Source: Eucalyptus grandis
Lineage: Eukaryota; Streptophyta; Magnoliopsida; Myrtales; Myrtaceae
Length of the DNA stretch: 64,000 nt
Reading direction: 5' to 3'
Assembly (NCBI RefSeq): GCF_016545825.1
Contig: NC_052620.1
Span: forward strand, 5,022,001-5,086,000
The notes under the pieces are model-generated. The model had not been told where the DNA came from. It ran no database searches and worked only from the letters and a program-made list of their open reading frames with translations. This document shows positions 9,905-20,991 of this stretch, piece after piece; within the stretch, counting starts at the first letter, position 1, and every line of letters starts with the position of its first letter. The position numbers were made by a program, and so were the translations under genes.

Positions 9905-10000
9905 ATAAATAGCGGCTTGTAAGATAAGAGACTACTTATGCCAATTCAAAGCAAGAGCATGCACACGCATTCACAAGCTTGAATTAGAAATAGGGATGAG
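9905..10000 (+). pseudogene. Stranded monooxygenase core promoter/5'-UTR relic, copy A
   Basis: The sequence ATAAATAGCGG ... GATAAGAGACTAC ... CAATTCAAAGCA ... CACACGCATTCACAAGC aligns in order with 15072-15160, the TATA box and 5'-UTR of the intact gene. After the position of the start codon the similarity stops abruptly near 10005 and unrelated sequence follows. It is therefore a promoter and leader whose coding region has been lost. Confidence 0.75.
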
Positions 10001-10004
10001 TATG

Positions 10005-10974
10005 GTCCAGATTAGGTGGATCCACTCTTACATTCTAGGACCAATTTGACAAGTAGTCCTCATTTTGGAACCAAAGACCAACGCTATTAAGTTTTGGGCC
10101 ATCAAGACCGAACCGACCCAGTAAGTTTGGTTTGATTCCAGGGTCAACCGGAGATCAATCTATAATTTTTTTTATTTCATTTTTAAATGCGACCGAGGAC
10201 CGGACTAACTCAATGGGTTCAATCCCGTTCTAAGGTCAACCAAGGACCAACTTATAATTTTTATTTTATTTTTTGTACTGCCTAAAAAGGCGGCCGAGAA
10301 CTAGACCGACCCAATGGATTCAGTGATGAGCAAGGTTAGTAAAGAGAGGCAAGCGAGCGGCGTCGAGTGGCGTGAGATGCATTTGCATAAGCTAAGAGAG
10401 GTTCGAAAGAGTTTTGGGTTTTGACCATTTATGGATGTTAATACACCTTTTCTTCCTTCTAACTTTACCTTCGTTAAACTTTCATAATTCTAGAAATGCT
10501 CTCACCTTAAACCACATCACCAGCGAAGGGCTGAGGCCACCGACCAGGGGGGGAGGTTTGAGTTTTAAAATAATAATAATAATAAGTCATTTATAAGTGT
10601 AATTTTTTTTAAACATTATTTAAATGAAAGTTATTTCTCAATATATTTTTAGTTACACTTTACAAAATACTATTTGTATTTAGAAGAAAATTCTTTCACC
10701 TAATTCCTTTTTTTTTTTTTTTTTGAAACGCTTTCTGCAATATTCTTACCAAACGCAACCATACTATATGGAAAAGTAGCCATATTGCTTTTAGGGAAAG
10801 AAGGAATTAATTATGAAGAATTAAATTTAGAAACTGGAGGATGACTCTACATATATATGATCACCATTGACTATTATGTATTAGGCATCTAAAGTATTCT
10901 CAAATAATCAATAGCATTTTGTACATCATGAACTAATATTTTGCATACTAATAGAAAAACTAAGCAAATATACA
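10005..10974. other. Non-coding sequence with degenerate direct repeats
   Basis: Two partly similar passages (GACCGAGGACCGGACTAACTC near 10190 and GGCCGAGAACTAGACCGACCC near 10290) suggest a decayed tandem duplication. AT-rich stretches and a T-run (10709-10724) follow. Shared with copy B (47670-48654). No gene seen. Confidence 0.5.
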
Positions 10975-11710
10975 AGTAATCCTTATCAGTAGCGATTACT
11001 TTGTTGAGAGTATAAGGTTATCCGAAAAGAATGAAAGATTATGTCTTCTAATAAGACAAATATCCTTTTTTTTTTCAAGGCTATAGTGATGCCAACTTGA
11101 TCTTGGATTATGATTAATCAAAATTGATTAGTAGATATGTTCAATATTAGGAGGTGCCATAGTATTGGGGAAATCCTCAAAGCAAACTTTAATAGCGTGC
11201 TCCACTAAAGAATCAAAGTTTATTACTTTGGATAAAACTGCTAAGAAAGCGCAATGGCTTCGACAATTTTTTAAGGTTGTGTTGTGGCCAAAATTTGTGC
11301 CTGCAATATGCATTCACTATAAGAATTAAGCAACGAATGCAAAGGCACATAATTTAATATATAATGGAAAGTCTAGACACATTAATTATATACATAATAT
11401 TGTAGGGCAATTGCTCTCGAGTAAAATAATTTTTTTAGCCTTTGTATATAATGGTAAGTCTAGATACATTAGTCATAGACATAATACTATAGGGCAATTG
11501 CTCTTGAGTAAAATAACTTTTTTAGCCTTTGTAAAGTCAAAGGAAAATATTGTAGACCCATTAACAAAAAGGTTTATCAAGAAAGCAAATAACTTATGCA
11601 TCAAGAGGAATGAGATTAAAAGCCTTAACTCAATAAAGAGGTCCCAAGATAGAAACCTAACCTAATGAGTAGAGATCCCATAGATTTGGTCCAAAAGGAC
11701 ATTGTAGATT
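10975..11710 (+). pseudogene. Ty1-copia RT-end/RNase H relic, unit 1
   Basis: The order of remnants follows the copia element at 41400-41960: RT C-terminal phrase (10975-11060), RNase H core with a V-TLDKTAKKAQWL-like block near 11215-11265, YISHRHNTIGQLL-like block near 11465-11500, and a VKSKENI-DPLTKRF-like tail near 11535-11575. Frameshifts and stops are frequent. An 87-bp tandem duplication (11361-11447 and 11448-11534) repeats the block between the core and the tail; the same duplication is in 13338-13511 and in copy B. Confidence 0.8.
11361..11534 (+). repeat. 87-bp tandem duplication inside the RNase H relic
   Basis: Two adjacent 87-bp units both begin ATAATGG-AAGTCTAGA and end TTTTTTTAGCCTTTGT-like. 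The relics at bases 1-330 and 41618-41960 lack the second unit, which separates two subfamilies. Confidence 0.85.
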
Positions 11711-11887
11711 TGGAAGTCTAGTGTATGTAGTGTCTTCTATTATAATGCAACAGTGCTTCCGACAGTGTTTTAAGGATATCCTATGTGTTTAATAATTCAT
11801 ATAGCTTGGAATTCAATGTCCGCCACCGCCGACATCTGCCGCTGGCAATAAGGCATGCTAGACTACCTTTAATAAGAATGCGTCTTT
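11711..11887 (+). other. Copia tail with inserted filler
   Basis: The sequence follows the copia tail seen at 13690-13850, but GCCACCGCCGACATCTGCCGC-type GC-rich bases (about 11823-11850) interrupt it. Copy B has a slightly shorter version of the same filler. Confidence 0.5.
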
Positions 11888-12500
11888 AACAGAATTGACA
11901 AGCTTTCATCACCAATCTCTCAACGACTCGAGATCACCTTAATTGATTTTGTCCAATGGGTAGATTGGAAGAATTCCTTTGGAAAGTGCCAACGGTCGTG
12001 AAGACATGAAGGAGTATTTAAGGCAGACTCTCTAGTTGTTGGAGGTGTGGATGAAAGAAGAATTTCAAAGTCTGAATCTCTGTAGTTCCTTGCTTTTTCA
12101 TTCATTGAGCTCAAACTGTACACAAAAGAGAGAAACTTATAATGAGACTTTGTGAAAAGACTAGCTGGGACTCTCCACTAAGGAAGTCGAAGATCACAAG
12201 CTATACAATCTCTTTTGATTTATAGTAAAATCCAGCCAATGGGCTGTTAGCGCAAGAGAGTGGACGTATGTTTGGATTAAGCCGAACCACTATAAACCTT
12301 GTGTTCCAATTCTCTTTCCTTAAATTCCTTATCTTATTCGTTGCTTTACTTAATTGCTTTATAGAATTGTTTACAGCTTTTACATCCTGAGTTTATTATT
12401 ATCATCCAAAGGCAATCTATTTTATTAAGTCATGTGAAAAAGAAAATTTTTATATACACCTATTCATCTCCCTCTAGGTGTGCGTACTAGCCCTTTTTCA
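11888..12500 (+). mobile_element. Sirevirus-type copia LTR fragment (3' part), copy A
   Basis: The fragment is colinear with 54510-55098 of the Sirevirus LTR. Shared landmarks are TCCAATGGGTAGATTGGAAG, GGAGTATTTAAG, AATCCAGCCAA, TTGGATTAAGCCGAACCAC, CACCTATTCA and CTAG-CTTTTTCA. The fragment ends exactly at the LTR 3' terminus (CA at 12500) and lacks the 5' half. No PBS follows, so this is a truncated LTR. Confidence 0.85.
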
Positions 12501-12953
12501 GTTGCAACTAAAGTAACTAAAGTACTCTTTGTCACTAAAAGTTTGTTAAATGAAAGCCGGTCCTCTCAAGAAAGACTCCTTAATATGAAAAAAAAAAGAG
12601 GAAGTCCCTTGAATTGTCTATCAGACAATGTACAGCTTAAAAAGGAGCACAATTTAAACTTATGGATGTCACATAGCTAAACCCAACAATGCAAGTTCAA
12701 ATCCCCCTTACGAGAGCGAAAGCTTAGCAAAATAAAGAAAAGAACTGAAGTGAATTTGGGAAAGCAGTTGAACTTGTAAAATCTATATCCGGGTTGGAAA
12801 TTTTAATTTCACTCTTTTTGAAATAAAAACTGAAATTTGAAAAATCGGTTTATTTTAACAACTTTGCAGCTGTAATTTTCATTCAATAATGCTCCAGTAG
12901 CATAAGCAGGTACGTAGCTATAAAAAGACAAACAACTTTGCCGCTATAAAATA
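12501..12953 (+). promoter_or_regulatory. Duplicated, orphan monooxygenase promoter (unit 1)
   Basis: From GTTGCAACTAAAGTAAC to CTATAAAATA the sequence aligns with 14566-15078, the DNA directly upstream of monooxygenase gene A. It carries the same TATAAAATA (12945-12953). Just after the TATA the similarity is lost and no coding sequence follows. Copy B has this segment once only, attached to gene B. Confidence 0.7.
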
Positions 12954-13014
12954 GAACCTGAAAATCCATCTCATTTAATTGAAAATAGAACCTGAAAATC
13001 AGGATGTCACATAC

Positions 13015-13690
13015 AGGTAATCTTGATCAGTAGCGACTGCTTTGTTGAGAGTAATAGGTCATCTGAAAAGAAACAAAATTATGTCTTCTAATAAGACAAA
13101 TATCCTAGTTGATTAGTGGATATGTTCTATTTTAGGAGGTGCCATAGTATCGGGGAAATCCTCAAAGCAAACTTTAATACACTATAGAATCAAAGTTTAT
13201 TACTTTGGATAAAACTACTAAAAAAGCACGGTGGCTTCGACAATTTTTTAAGGTTGTATTGTGGCCAAAAGTTGTGCCTGCAATATGCATTCACTATAAT
13301 AATTAAGCAACGAATGCAAAGGCACATAATATAATATATAATGGTAAGTCTAAACACATTAGTCATAGACATAATACTATAAGGCAATTGTTCTTGAGTA
13401 AAATAATTTTTTTAGCTTTTGTATATGATGGTAAGTCTAGACACATTAGTCATAGACATAATATTGTAGGGCAGTTGCTCTTGAGTAAAATAATATTTTT
13501 AGCCTTTGTAAAGTCAAAGGAAAACATTGCAGACCCATTAACAAAAAGGTTTATTGAGAAAGCAAATAACTTATGCATCGAGAGGAATGAGATTAAAATC
13601 CTTAACTCAATAAAGAGATTCCAAGATAGAAACCTAACCTAATGAGTAGAGATCCCATAGATTAGGTTCAAAAGGACACTACAGATTTGG
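13015..13690 (+). pseudogene. Ty1-copia RT-end/RNase H relic, unit 2
   Basis: A second copy in copy A of the relic at 10975-11710, with the same 87-bp tandem duplication (13338-13424 and 13425-13511) and its own stops and frameshifts. Together with the following promoter segment it shows that about 2 kb was duplicated locally in copy A. Confidence 0.8.
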
Positions 13691-14345
13691 AAGTCTAGTG
13701 TAAGCAATGTCTTCCATTCTTATAATGCAATAGTGCTTTCTACAATGTTTTAAGGATATCCTATGTGTTTAATAATTCATATAGCTTGGAATTCAATATC
13801 CTAGTAAGGCATGGTAGACTACCTTTAATAAGAATGCGTCTCTATACATGAAGCTGGCCAACTCTATGAATATTTTTAAAAGCTAGATTTTGCAAAACAC
13901 TCAAATCCCAATAAGTTCAAGGCCAAAAGAATGAACACAACTAAGAAGCATCTTAATTCGGAGATACTTCGTGTGTGGACTATTGTCTAGGCCTACACAT
14001 AGAACTGGCAATACAAGGCTTATTCCATTAACTAGTTAAGTAAGTCCAATAATTTCTACCTACCTTTCCATCATCAGTTTGACTTTGACGGAAAACCATA
14101 AAAGGAAGATAATTAAGTTAAATGAAACTGTGAAAATATAGAGACCATTGAAGAGGATTTGTTTTCGGGAAGAAACGGAGTGAATTTATTTGTATACGGG
14201 ATGGAAATAGCTCACCTTAATTCAAAATAATCCTTTTTGAATTCATTCTGGTGAATAGCAACTGTGACAGAGGACTTTTAGTCAATCGTAAAGAACGGTC
14301 AACATAGGACGTTTAGTCAATCTGTGCATTTGATGCAAACACGGA
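13691..14345 (+). repeat. Copia 3' tail, non-coding
   Basis: The part 13795-14120 matches 530-850 and 42145-42480 (conserved phrase CATCAGTTTGACTTTGACGG). The remainder to 14345 shows no gene. Confidence 0.6.
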
Positions 14346-14346
14346 C

Positions 14347-14582
14347 ATTGTTGCTGGAATTTTCACCTAAAAAGTGCTGCAACTAAAGTAACTAGGGACC
14401 TGGACAGGTCCTTAAACTATCCCTGTTATCGGAGTCAATCTCAACAGTAAAATGGGGTAATGATAAACCTCTAGGGGTCATGTAACCATTCGGGAACACC
14501 CCAGGCTTGATCCTCACGATGCCTTCCCCAGGGTTGCCTATTGCTGGAATTTTCACCTAAAAAAGATGTTGCAACTAAAGTA
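14347..14582. repeat. Repeat-flanked insert upstream of gene A
   Basis: Two copies of a segment beginning TTGCTGGAATTTTCACCTAA and running into GCAACTAAAGTAACTA flank about 135 bp of unrelated sequence (14395-14532). The insert starts with the inverted repeat GGACCTG-GA-CAGGTCC. It is absent from copy B. Confidence 0.6.
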
Positions 14583-15169
14583 ACTAAAGTACTATTTGTC
14601 AGTAAAAGTCTGTTAAATGAAAGCCAGTCCTCTCAAGAAAGGCTCCTTAATGTGAAAAAATCGAAGTCCCTTGAATTGTCTATCAGACAATGTACAGCTT
14701 AAAAAGGAGCACAATTTAAACTTATGGATATCACATAGCTAAACCCAACAATGCAAGTTCAAATCCCCCTTACAAGAGCGAGAGCTTAGCAAAATAAAGA
14801 AAAGAACCGAAGTGAATTTGGAAAAGCAATTGAACTTGTAAAATCTATATCCGGGTTGGAAATTTTAATTTCACTCTTTTTGAAATAAAAACTGAAATTT
14901 GAAAAGTCAGTTTATTTTAACGAGCGGTCCTCAAATTTTGCTCTTTTCTTGGAATAGCTCACGTTGCGTTCAATTATTGCCCTCCATTCTGCAGCTGTAA
15001 TTTTCATTCAATAATGCTCCAGTAGCGTAAGCAGGTACATAGCTATCAAAAGACAAACAACTTTGCCACTATAAAATAGCGACCACACGATAAGAGACTC
15101 CTCATCCCAATTCAGAGCAGAAAACAGTTGCGCACACACTCACAAACTCGAAGTAGAAGACGACCGTAT
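14566..15169 (+). promoter_or_regulatory. Promoter and 5'-UTR of monooxygenase gene A
   Basis: The TATA box TATAAAATA (15070-15078) is 92 bases before the ATG at 15170, a normal plant spacing if transcription starts near 15100-15110. The leader is conserved with copy B (50603-50702) and in the relic at 9905-10000. I could not identify specific transcription-factor sites with confidence. Confidence 0.65.
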
Positions 15170-18118
15170 ATGGAGGAGGTGGTGATAGTGGGTGCCGGCA
15201 TCGCGGGTCTGGCAACCGCAGTGGCCCTTAAGAAGGTCGGTGTCCGAGCCCTCATCCTTGAGAGATCAAAGGAGCTTCGAACGACTGGCGCGGCTCTGGC
15301 TCTCTTCGCTAATGCGTGGGTTGCGCTCGACACGCTCGGGGTTTCGGACAAGCTCGCAGCCCTTTACGCTCCTTTCGAAAGGTAAGCTCCTTGTTCGCTC
15401 CTTGTCAGCATCCATCAAATTTGATACGGGAACAAACCCGGTCCAATCTTTACTTCAACAATCATGTATAGATCAAGAGTTTAAATGAGTGATTTTTCTG
15501 CTATTAAAGATGACACCACTCGAATTTGATGGATGCTGAATTAGTGTAGCCATCTTTTAGAAGAAGTTCAATACTCCTAATCTCACGCTTCCACGTTGGG
15601 GGTAAAATCAACTTTAAGTAAATCACATTTATAGTGAAAAGTTGTTAAAAAATCCAAAGCAATTTCAATCACAGTCACTAGACCTTGGTACGATGCAATC
15701 GAGTTCATGAACTTTCATTTCAATAATTTAATGGAATTATTATTTTTTTTTTTAGTTATTTGCAAATGATGTTCGTTAGGTATTAAAAAATTGGTCAAAA
15801 AGTGGTTATAACGCACCTTCTACGGGGAAAAAATCATGAAAATTGAGATCATTGCTGGTCGTAAACTGCACCGTGAAATTTACCGATTGAGGTTGCTAAT
15901 GGGATTAAAGCTTAGAGTAAAATAACTAATAAGATATTCATCAAATGAAGGTAAAAAGTGCAAAATCAGTGAGAAAGAACAATAGGCTTTTCAAGCAAGA
16001 CATACTGAGTAGAAAGATAAGCTCTACATTGGTTTTGTACTTTCTTAAATTGATTTTAGGATTTGCTGTTTTGGGAGCTTCTTAAATCGGTTATTTTATA
16101 ATTAAAGATCTAGGACGCTGGACCTTGATCTATCCTACAATTTCTCAATGATAAGAAAATATAATTTCAGTTATTAATATTCTGATTTTTTTGTACTTGT
16201 GTTCAGTGGATACATGACTGATGTCAAGACTAAAACATTCAAAAGGTGCATTTTCTTCCAAATAGCAGGTGAATATCAAATTTCCTCTAATATATTTTAC
16301 CTACCTTTCCATCATCTCTGTTTTGATAATTTTCCGTTTAACGCTTTAGATCGATTAATTTCTTGTAATCAATTACTATATGTTTTATTTTGCACAAAAT
16401 GATACCAATGACTGTATACCATTGACAGCTCATCTTTTAAGAAGATCATCAATAATAGATTTTGATGATATAATACTCCTTTTGTTAGAAAATTGGATAA
16501 TTTATCATATGTTGTTGAAAATATATCTTGAATTTAAGAGCCATTAAAAGACATTGATCCAACTTGGTTTCCTAGATTAAGTAAAATCCTACAATAAATT
16601 TCCTATTCTGGATCTAGTTCTTTTCTATATGAGAAGGGGTCTCTTTTGTGAAGAGCAATCCCCATTGAGAAAATAACGAGTGTGTTTAAATGACTCAATT
16701 GTAATTGTAATTTCTGTTAGTAGATCTTGTGCCGTTTTTTTTTTTTTTTTTTTTTTTTGTGTGGAGTAGGTCTCACTAACCGAGTCACGTAAATTCAATA
16801 TCCGATTTATTTTCTTATCCTGTTTATCTTATAGTTTAGCTGCTTTTTTTCCCCTACTCGCAAGAAATGTTGTTATTTTATGCAATTCATTTCATATTCC
16901 AAGTATAGAAAATCATGCCATTTGGATTGAGTAGGAATGGAGCCCTACCAAGAGCGGTCCACCGAAAAGTTTTGTTGGAAGTTCTGGCAGAGGAGCTTCC
17001 TCCAAATAGCATTCGATTCTCTTCCAGGATAACTTCCATGGAAACCCAAGTAGAACACGGTTTGTCCATTTGTATTGTCACACTCGATAATGGGACCATC
17101 ATAAAGTCTAAGGTTACCTACAGTTCTCGAGAACTTTCTTTTGAATTTAAATATGATGAGATAACTTATCAACTTTAACTTATCCACACTGTAATTACTG
17201 TATGTGTAGGTTGTTATAGGATGCGATGGTATACATTCTATTGTGGCCCGTTGGCTTGGACTTCGCCCGCCAGTCTATTCAGGCCGATCGGCAGTGCGTG
17301 GGCTGTCCGTATTCCCAAAGGGTCACGGTTTTGACCACAGCCACGCAATTCAACAATTTTTGGATGTGGGTAAGAGGGCAGCTTTTTTTACTCTCAATGA
17401 TAAGGAAGTCTACTGGTATTTTGGGGCGATGTGTCCTCCTAAAGGTATCATATATATTACAGTTTATCTTCTGCTAAGATTCCTAATTACCATGGCTACT
17501 TCAATAATAGCTTACTAATCCTCCTCAATCCCTAATGTTTCAATTCATAAAGGTGTGGAAAAAGAAGCAGATCCAGAAATGACACAAAGGGAGGTGATGG
17601 AAGATCTGGCAAAGGACTTCCCACCTGTGTACCTCGATATCGTCAAGCACTCCGATCTTTCGAGTTTGACATGGGCCCCGCTGATGTTCCGATATCCTTG
17701 GGACATCCTATTCGGAAACCTAGCCCGATCAAACGTCACGGTGGCTGGAGACGCTATGCACCCGATGACTCCCGAATTGGGCCAGGGTGGATGTTTGGCA
17801 CTCGAGGATGCGGTGGTATTGGGGAGGCACCTTGGGGACTCATTTTCCAAGCACGGCAAACTGGTGAGCCAATGTGTCGGAGTTGCTATAGGGAGGTATG
17901 CAAAGGAGAGGAGATTAAGGGCGGCGACACTGGTAACAGCATCGTACTTGTCGGGATGGTTGCAACAAGATGGTTCTAGTCGATTAATGAGGTTCCTAAG
18001 ATATGTATTATATGGGTTTCTCTTGGCTAGAGTAGTGAATGGCATTACAGACTATGATTGTGGGAAGCTTCCTAGTGTCTCCTCATTGCCTTCATGTGAT
18101 TCCGAAAGCTCCATCTAG
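15170..18118 (+). CDS. FAD-dependent (class A) monooxygenase, copy A; exon 2 damaged
   Basis: The product would be a flavoprotein hydroxylase of the plant MO1/salicylate-hydroxylase-like group, which uses FAD, NAD(P)H and O2; the substrate is unknown. Exons: 15170-15381, 16207-16268, 16932-17112, 17210-17444, 17553-18118. Visible motifs are the FAD dinucleotide fold G-A-G-I-A-G at residues 8-13, E31 after strand 2, the GCDG (DG) motif opening exon 4, and GDAMHPMTPELGQGG (GD motif) in exon 5. The C-terminus is intact. Exon 2 is one base shorter than in copy B, which shifts the frame into exon 3. Using an internal donor (AAAAG|GTGCAT, exon end 16245) restores the frame and would give about 410 residues. 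The exon 3 acceptor (GATTGAG|T) is weak and chosen for frame and length. It is either a pseudogene or an alternatively spliced gene. Confidence 0.75.
15406..15538. repeat. 16-bp perfect inverted repeat in intron 1 of gene A
   Basis: CAGCATCCATCAAATT at 15406-15421 is repeated inverted at 15523-15538. Copy B has only the second arm (about 51079) and different sequence in place of the first. Confidence 0.8.
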
Positions 18119-18535
18119 TTACGGAGTTGCAAACGTTCCGCAGTCTTCTCTTTTGTTTAATAGTCGATGGTGTAAGTTTATTTCAATGCATAGCACAAAA
18201 GTTCATAGTATTATTCGTCTCATGGCTGCCCTCGTTTTTCTTATTTTTCTAATCATTATAAATATCTTCACTTGATGATCAATTGCATCATAAGGATTAG
18301 ATTTAGGTCAAATCTTTCCAAGTTTGGCTAAAATCAAGACACGAAACACAACAATAGGCACAAGCTATCCCTACATGGTTACGTAAACTAATCAAAGAGC
18401 ACTTTAGGTGCATTAACTATTAATGTGTAATTTATATGTAACATGCAGTCTTTTTATAATTATGTGTCTATCTGTATCCAAACTGTAATTAGACATTTAT
18501 ATAAATACATGTGATACAATCCTAATTGGAGATGA
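18119..18535. other. 3' flank of gene A; end of the duplicated block
   Basis: The sequence matches 53660-53844 and then, across the Sirevirus inserted in copy B, 58724-58962. The second half is also copia LTR sequence (see 18330-18600). No further gene. Confidence 0.7.
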
Positions 18536-18600
18536 GTCACCATAAATACTCTATCATTATTTTCTCTCTGAATCGAAATATCAACATGGTATATGACTGG
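18330..18600 (+). mobile_element. Copia LTR end and degenerate primer-binding site
   Basis: The sequence ends AAATATCAACA (18586) followed by TGGTATATGACTGG (18587-18600), a degenerate version of the initiator-Met primer-binding site, and then by gag remnants. A TATATAAATACA signal lies near 18498. The LTR start could not be located; 18330 is nominal. Confidence 0.45.
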
Positions 18601-18739
18601 GAAAACATATCAAATTCTTCAACATCTTTACCCCAAATCAAACTTCCTTTGCTTCAATTACTATCTCAACATATCAATACATCTCCAAATTTTCCTTTTT
18701 CTCTACCATCTCTTTACCTATCATTGGGATTTCCCATCA

Positions 18740-20084
18740 CTTCTTAATACATTGCGTCTAGTTTCACCTGTTCTTCCTCTTCTTTGCTACTCTGATCTTT
18801 GTTGTTGTTGCTCAAATTATGATCATGTAATGAACCTCATCGCCTCTTATTCTTTCCACTATCGCAACTCTTGTCTCCATCAAACTCGATGCCGAACATT
18901 ATCTTTTGTGGCAATCTCAATTTGAAGCTATCACAATTTGCAATGATTTGATGGTCTATGTGGATGCTCTTTCCCATGTCTAGCAAAGCTTATCAATGAC
19001 CAGAATGGCACTATAGTGTTTAATACCTCCTATTCCACTCAGGTCATGACAAATCAATGTATTCGTAGTTTGATCGATTTGACTCTCACAGTTGAGATTT
19101 TCCATGAAGTTCAAGACCTTTGAACACTTAGGACATTTGGCCTGCTCTAGGACAATGCTTTACTAAATGCTGCACGACCAAGGAAATTGGACTAAAACTT
19201 GCTTTTCAAAACAATGTCAAGAAACCCAATTAGTCAATGTCTTATTATTTTTGACATTTAAAGTCAATTGCGGACTCTCACCACAATCAATTGCTCCATC
19301 TCTAATAAGGACTTGGTGATTCGAGTCCTCAATGGGTTTCCATGTGAGTACGATCTTTTTTTTCACCATGGTTAGAAACGGCTCTACAATTCTTCTTCGT
19401 TTTTATTTAAGAGGAATGATTCTCTTGGAAATTGAATGCATCATCTTTATCCGATATTTATCATGCTTTGATTAGTCATGCCACTTGCCTAACCCACCGC
19501 TTTGAGGATCTTGGGGTGGACATAATTCTAGAGGCCAAATATATGGATGGGAAAAGGTGAATGTTTTGAGTAGTCAACCCAAGTTGGTGATCTTCCTATG
19601 ATTAGTTTAGTTCACAATCATTATCGACCGCCTATGTTGATCACTCTGCCACCTCCATTAGTCGACCTCATGGTGGTTTGAAGCCCTATCGTCCCCCGTT
19701 CACATAGGGAGGCATTCTTGGGTCTAGGTCTCATCTTACTTGTAAGATCTGTAATGGGGTTGGGCATAGCACGCTACAATATCAACAATCATTCAACTAT
19801 GCATTCATCGCCACTGATTTGTCAAACTCCTTCTCAACTTTATTGATTGGTGAAACCCCTTATCCAATGTAGTATCTTAAAATTCTAAGTCATAGACCCT
19901 TTTATGATTTGACAAAAGTGTTATTTGATAATGGTCATTTATTGCCTATTAAGTTGATAAAACCTTTTTATATACTGGTTCTCAATCTTTGTTGCTATCT
20001 CTTGTCTATTATGTGCCTAATTTTACTTGCAATCTCCTATCAATTACTGAACTTTGTTGTAAAATTCCTTATGTTATTGATTTT
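18740..20084 (+). pseudogene. Ty1-copia gag and early protease relic
   Basis: Broken plus-strand frames show a gag N-terminal phrase of the type SIKLDAEHYLLWQSQFEA (about 18870-18925), later gag remnants, and a zinc knuckle near 19740-19785. The knuckle reads C-K-I-C-N-G-V-G-H-S-T-L-Q-Y, so the last ligand Cys is now Tyr. A protease-proximal phrase with GNGHLLPI and LLSITELC-like blocks follows (19925-20060) in other frames. There are many stops. Nothing of integrase or reverse transcriptase follows, since another element starts at about 20085. Confidence 0.75.
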
Positions 20085-20975
20085 TGTTGACACGTAAATT
20101 TTGACAATCCAGTCATCCATTTATTGCATTAAAACATAGGAAATAAATTTTAACCTTGAAAAAAATATATTAAAATTAAATTGCATAGCATATTTTTTTG
20201 GGAGCATTTATTGTTTAGTTTATATTATTTTTATTATTGCATTTGCATCCGATTGACGGAAAAGTTTGAATTGATGGTTCAGAGCTCTAATTTAGTGAGT
20301 TTGACTAAGTCCATGGTGAGATAGAAGTTGGCCAAGCCCATTATTTCTTTGATGGCTGAAATTATGTGCACGAAGATTACATCAAAACGCTTTTTTTCAC
20401 ATAGAATTGATATGCGAATGATATTTGAGGAGGCCGAATCCTTTAGCTGTGGGAAAGAAATAAAGGAATAAAAAGGGTGATCTGCAAATTTGTCTCTTCA
20501 TGCAAGGAAAATATACATAGATAACAAGGAGAGAATTGGTCAATGAGAGTATGCTCAGTAATATATTTCTTGTTTTAAAACAAGAAAGAGTGTGCTGTCA
20601 TGGAAAATCTCACACGTCCATGAGCATGAGTAGAAAGGAAGGAAAATAAAATAAAATCAAGGATATTGTGCTTGGCCGTGCTAGATGTGATTGGAAGGTG
20701 GAAATAAATTTTGTTTCTTCCTGGCAGGTTTTATTCCTTTGCACATAAAAGGGTGTGTGCTACACGCATGAAAAGGGATGACTCTTTCAGTAAAAGACAA
20801 GAAAACACAAAAGATGGGAGAGAAAGATAGAGCGCCAAAGTGAGGTCCTTGGCCAGCCATTCGATTGAGACACCCTTTGCCGGTTTTCTTCCACAACAGC
20901 GACTGTGACGATCCTGCTTGTTGGAGTTTCAAGTCAGTGGAAGACGACTTACTTGATTCCAATGCGCAAACAACA
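20085..20975 (+). mobile_element. Possible gypsy-type LTR
   Basis: The segment begins TGTTGACACGTAAATTTTGAC, a start I associate with some plant Ty3-gypsy LTRs, and could end at CAAACAACA (20975). The flanks ATTTT/ATTAA do not make a good target duplication, no PBS follows, and no second copy exists in the window. It contains no coding sequence. Low confidence. Confidence 0.3.
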
Positions 20976-20991
20976 ATTAACCCCGGAACAA

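Noticed and set aside
11128..11313. 61-codon minus-strand frame, repeated in copy B at 48793-48978
   Set aside because: Antisense shadow of the RNase H relic; conserved only because the DNA is duplicated.
15112..15351. Minus-strand frames over exon 1 of the monooxygenase (also 50645-50980)
   Set aside because: GC-rich exon 1 leaves antisense frames open by chance; the sense frame has clear FAD-binding motifs.
16737..16758. T-run and similar runs (28431-28449, 48369-48390)
   Set aside because: Ordinary homopolymer tracts in AT-rich intron or spacer DNA; one may be an assembly-prone site, but no feature is implied.
20681..20962. 93-codon minus-strand frame
   Set aside because: Unrecognised, at the end of a probable LTR, with no partner copy. 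Most likely chance.
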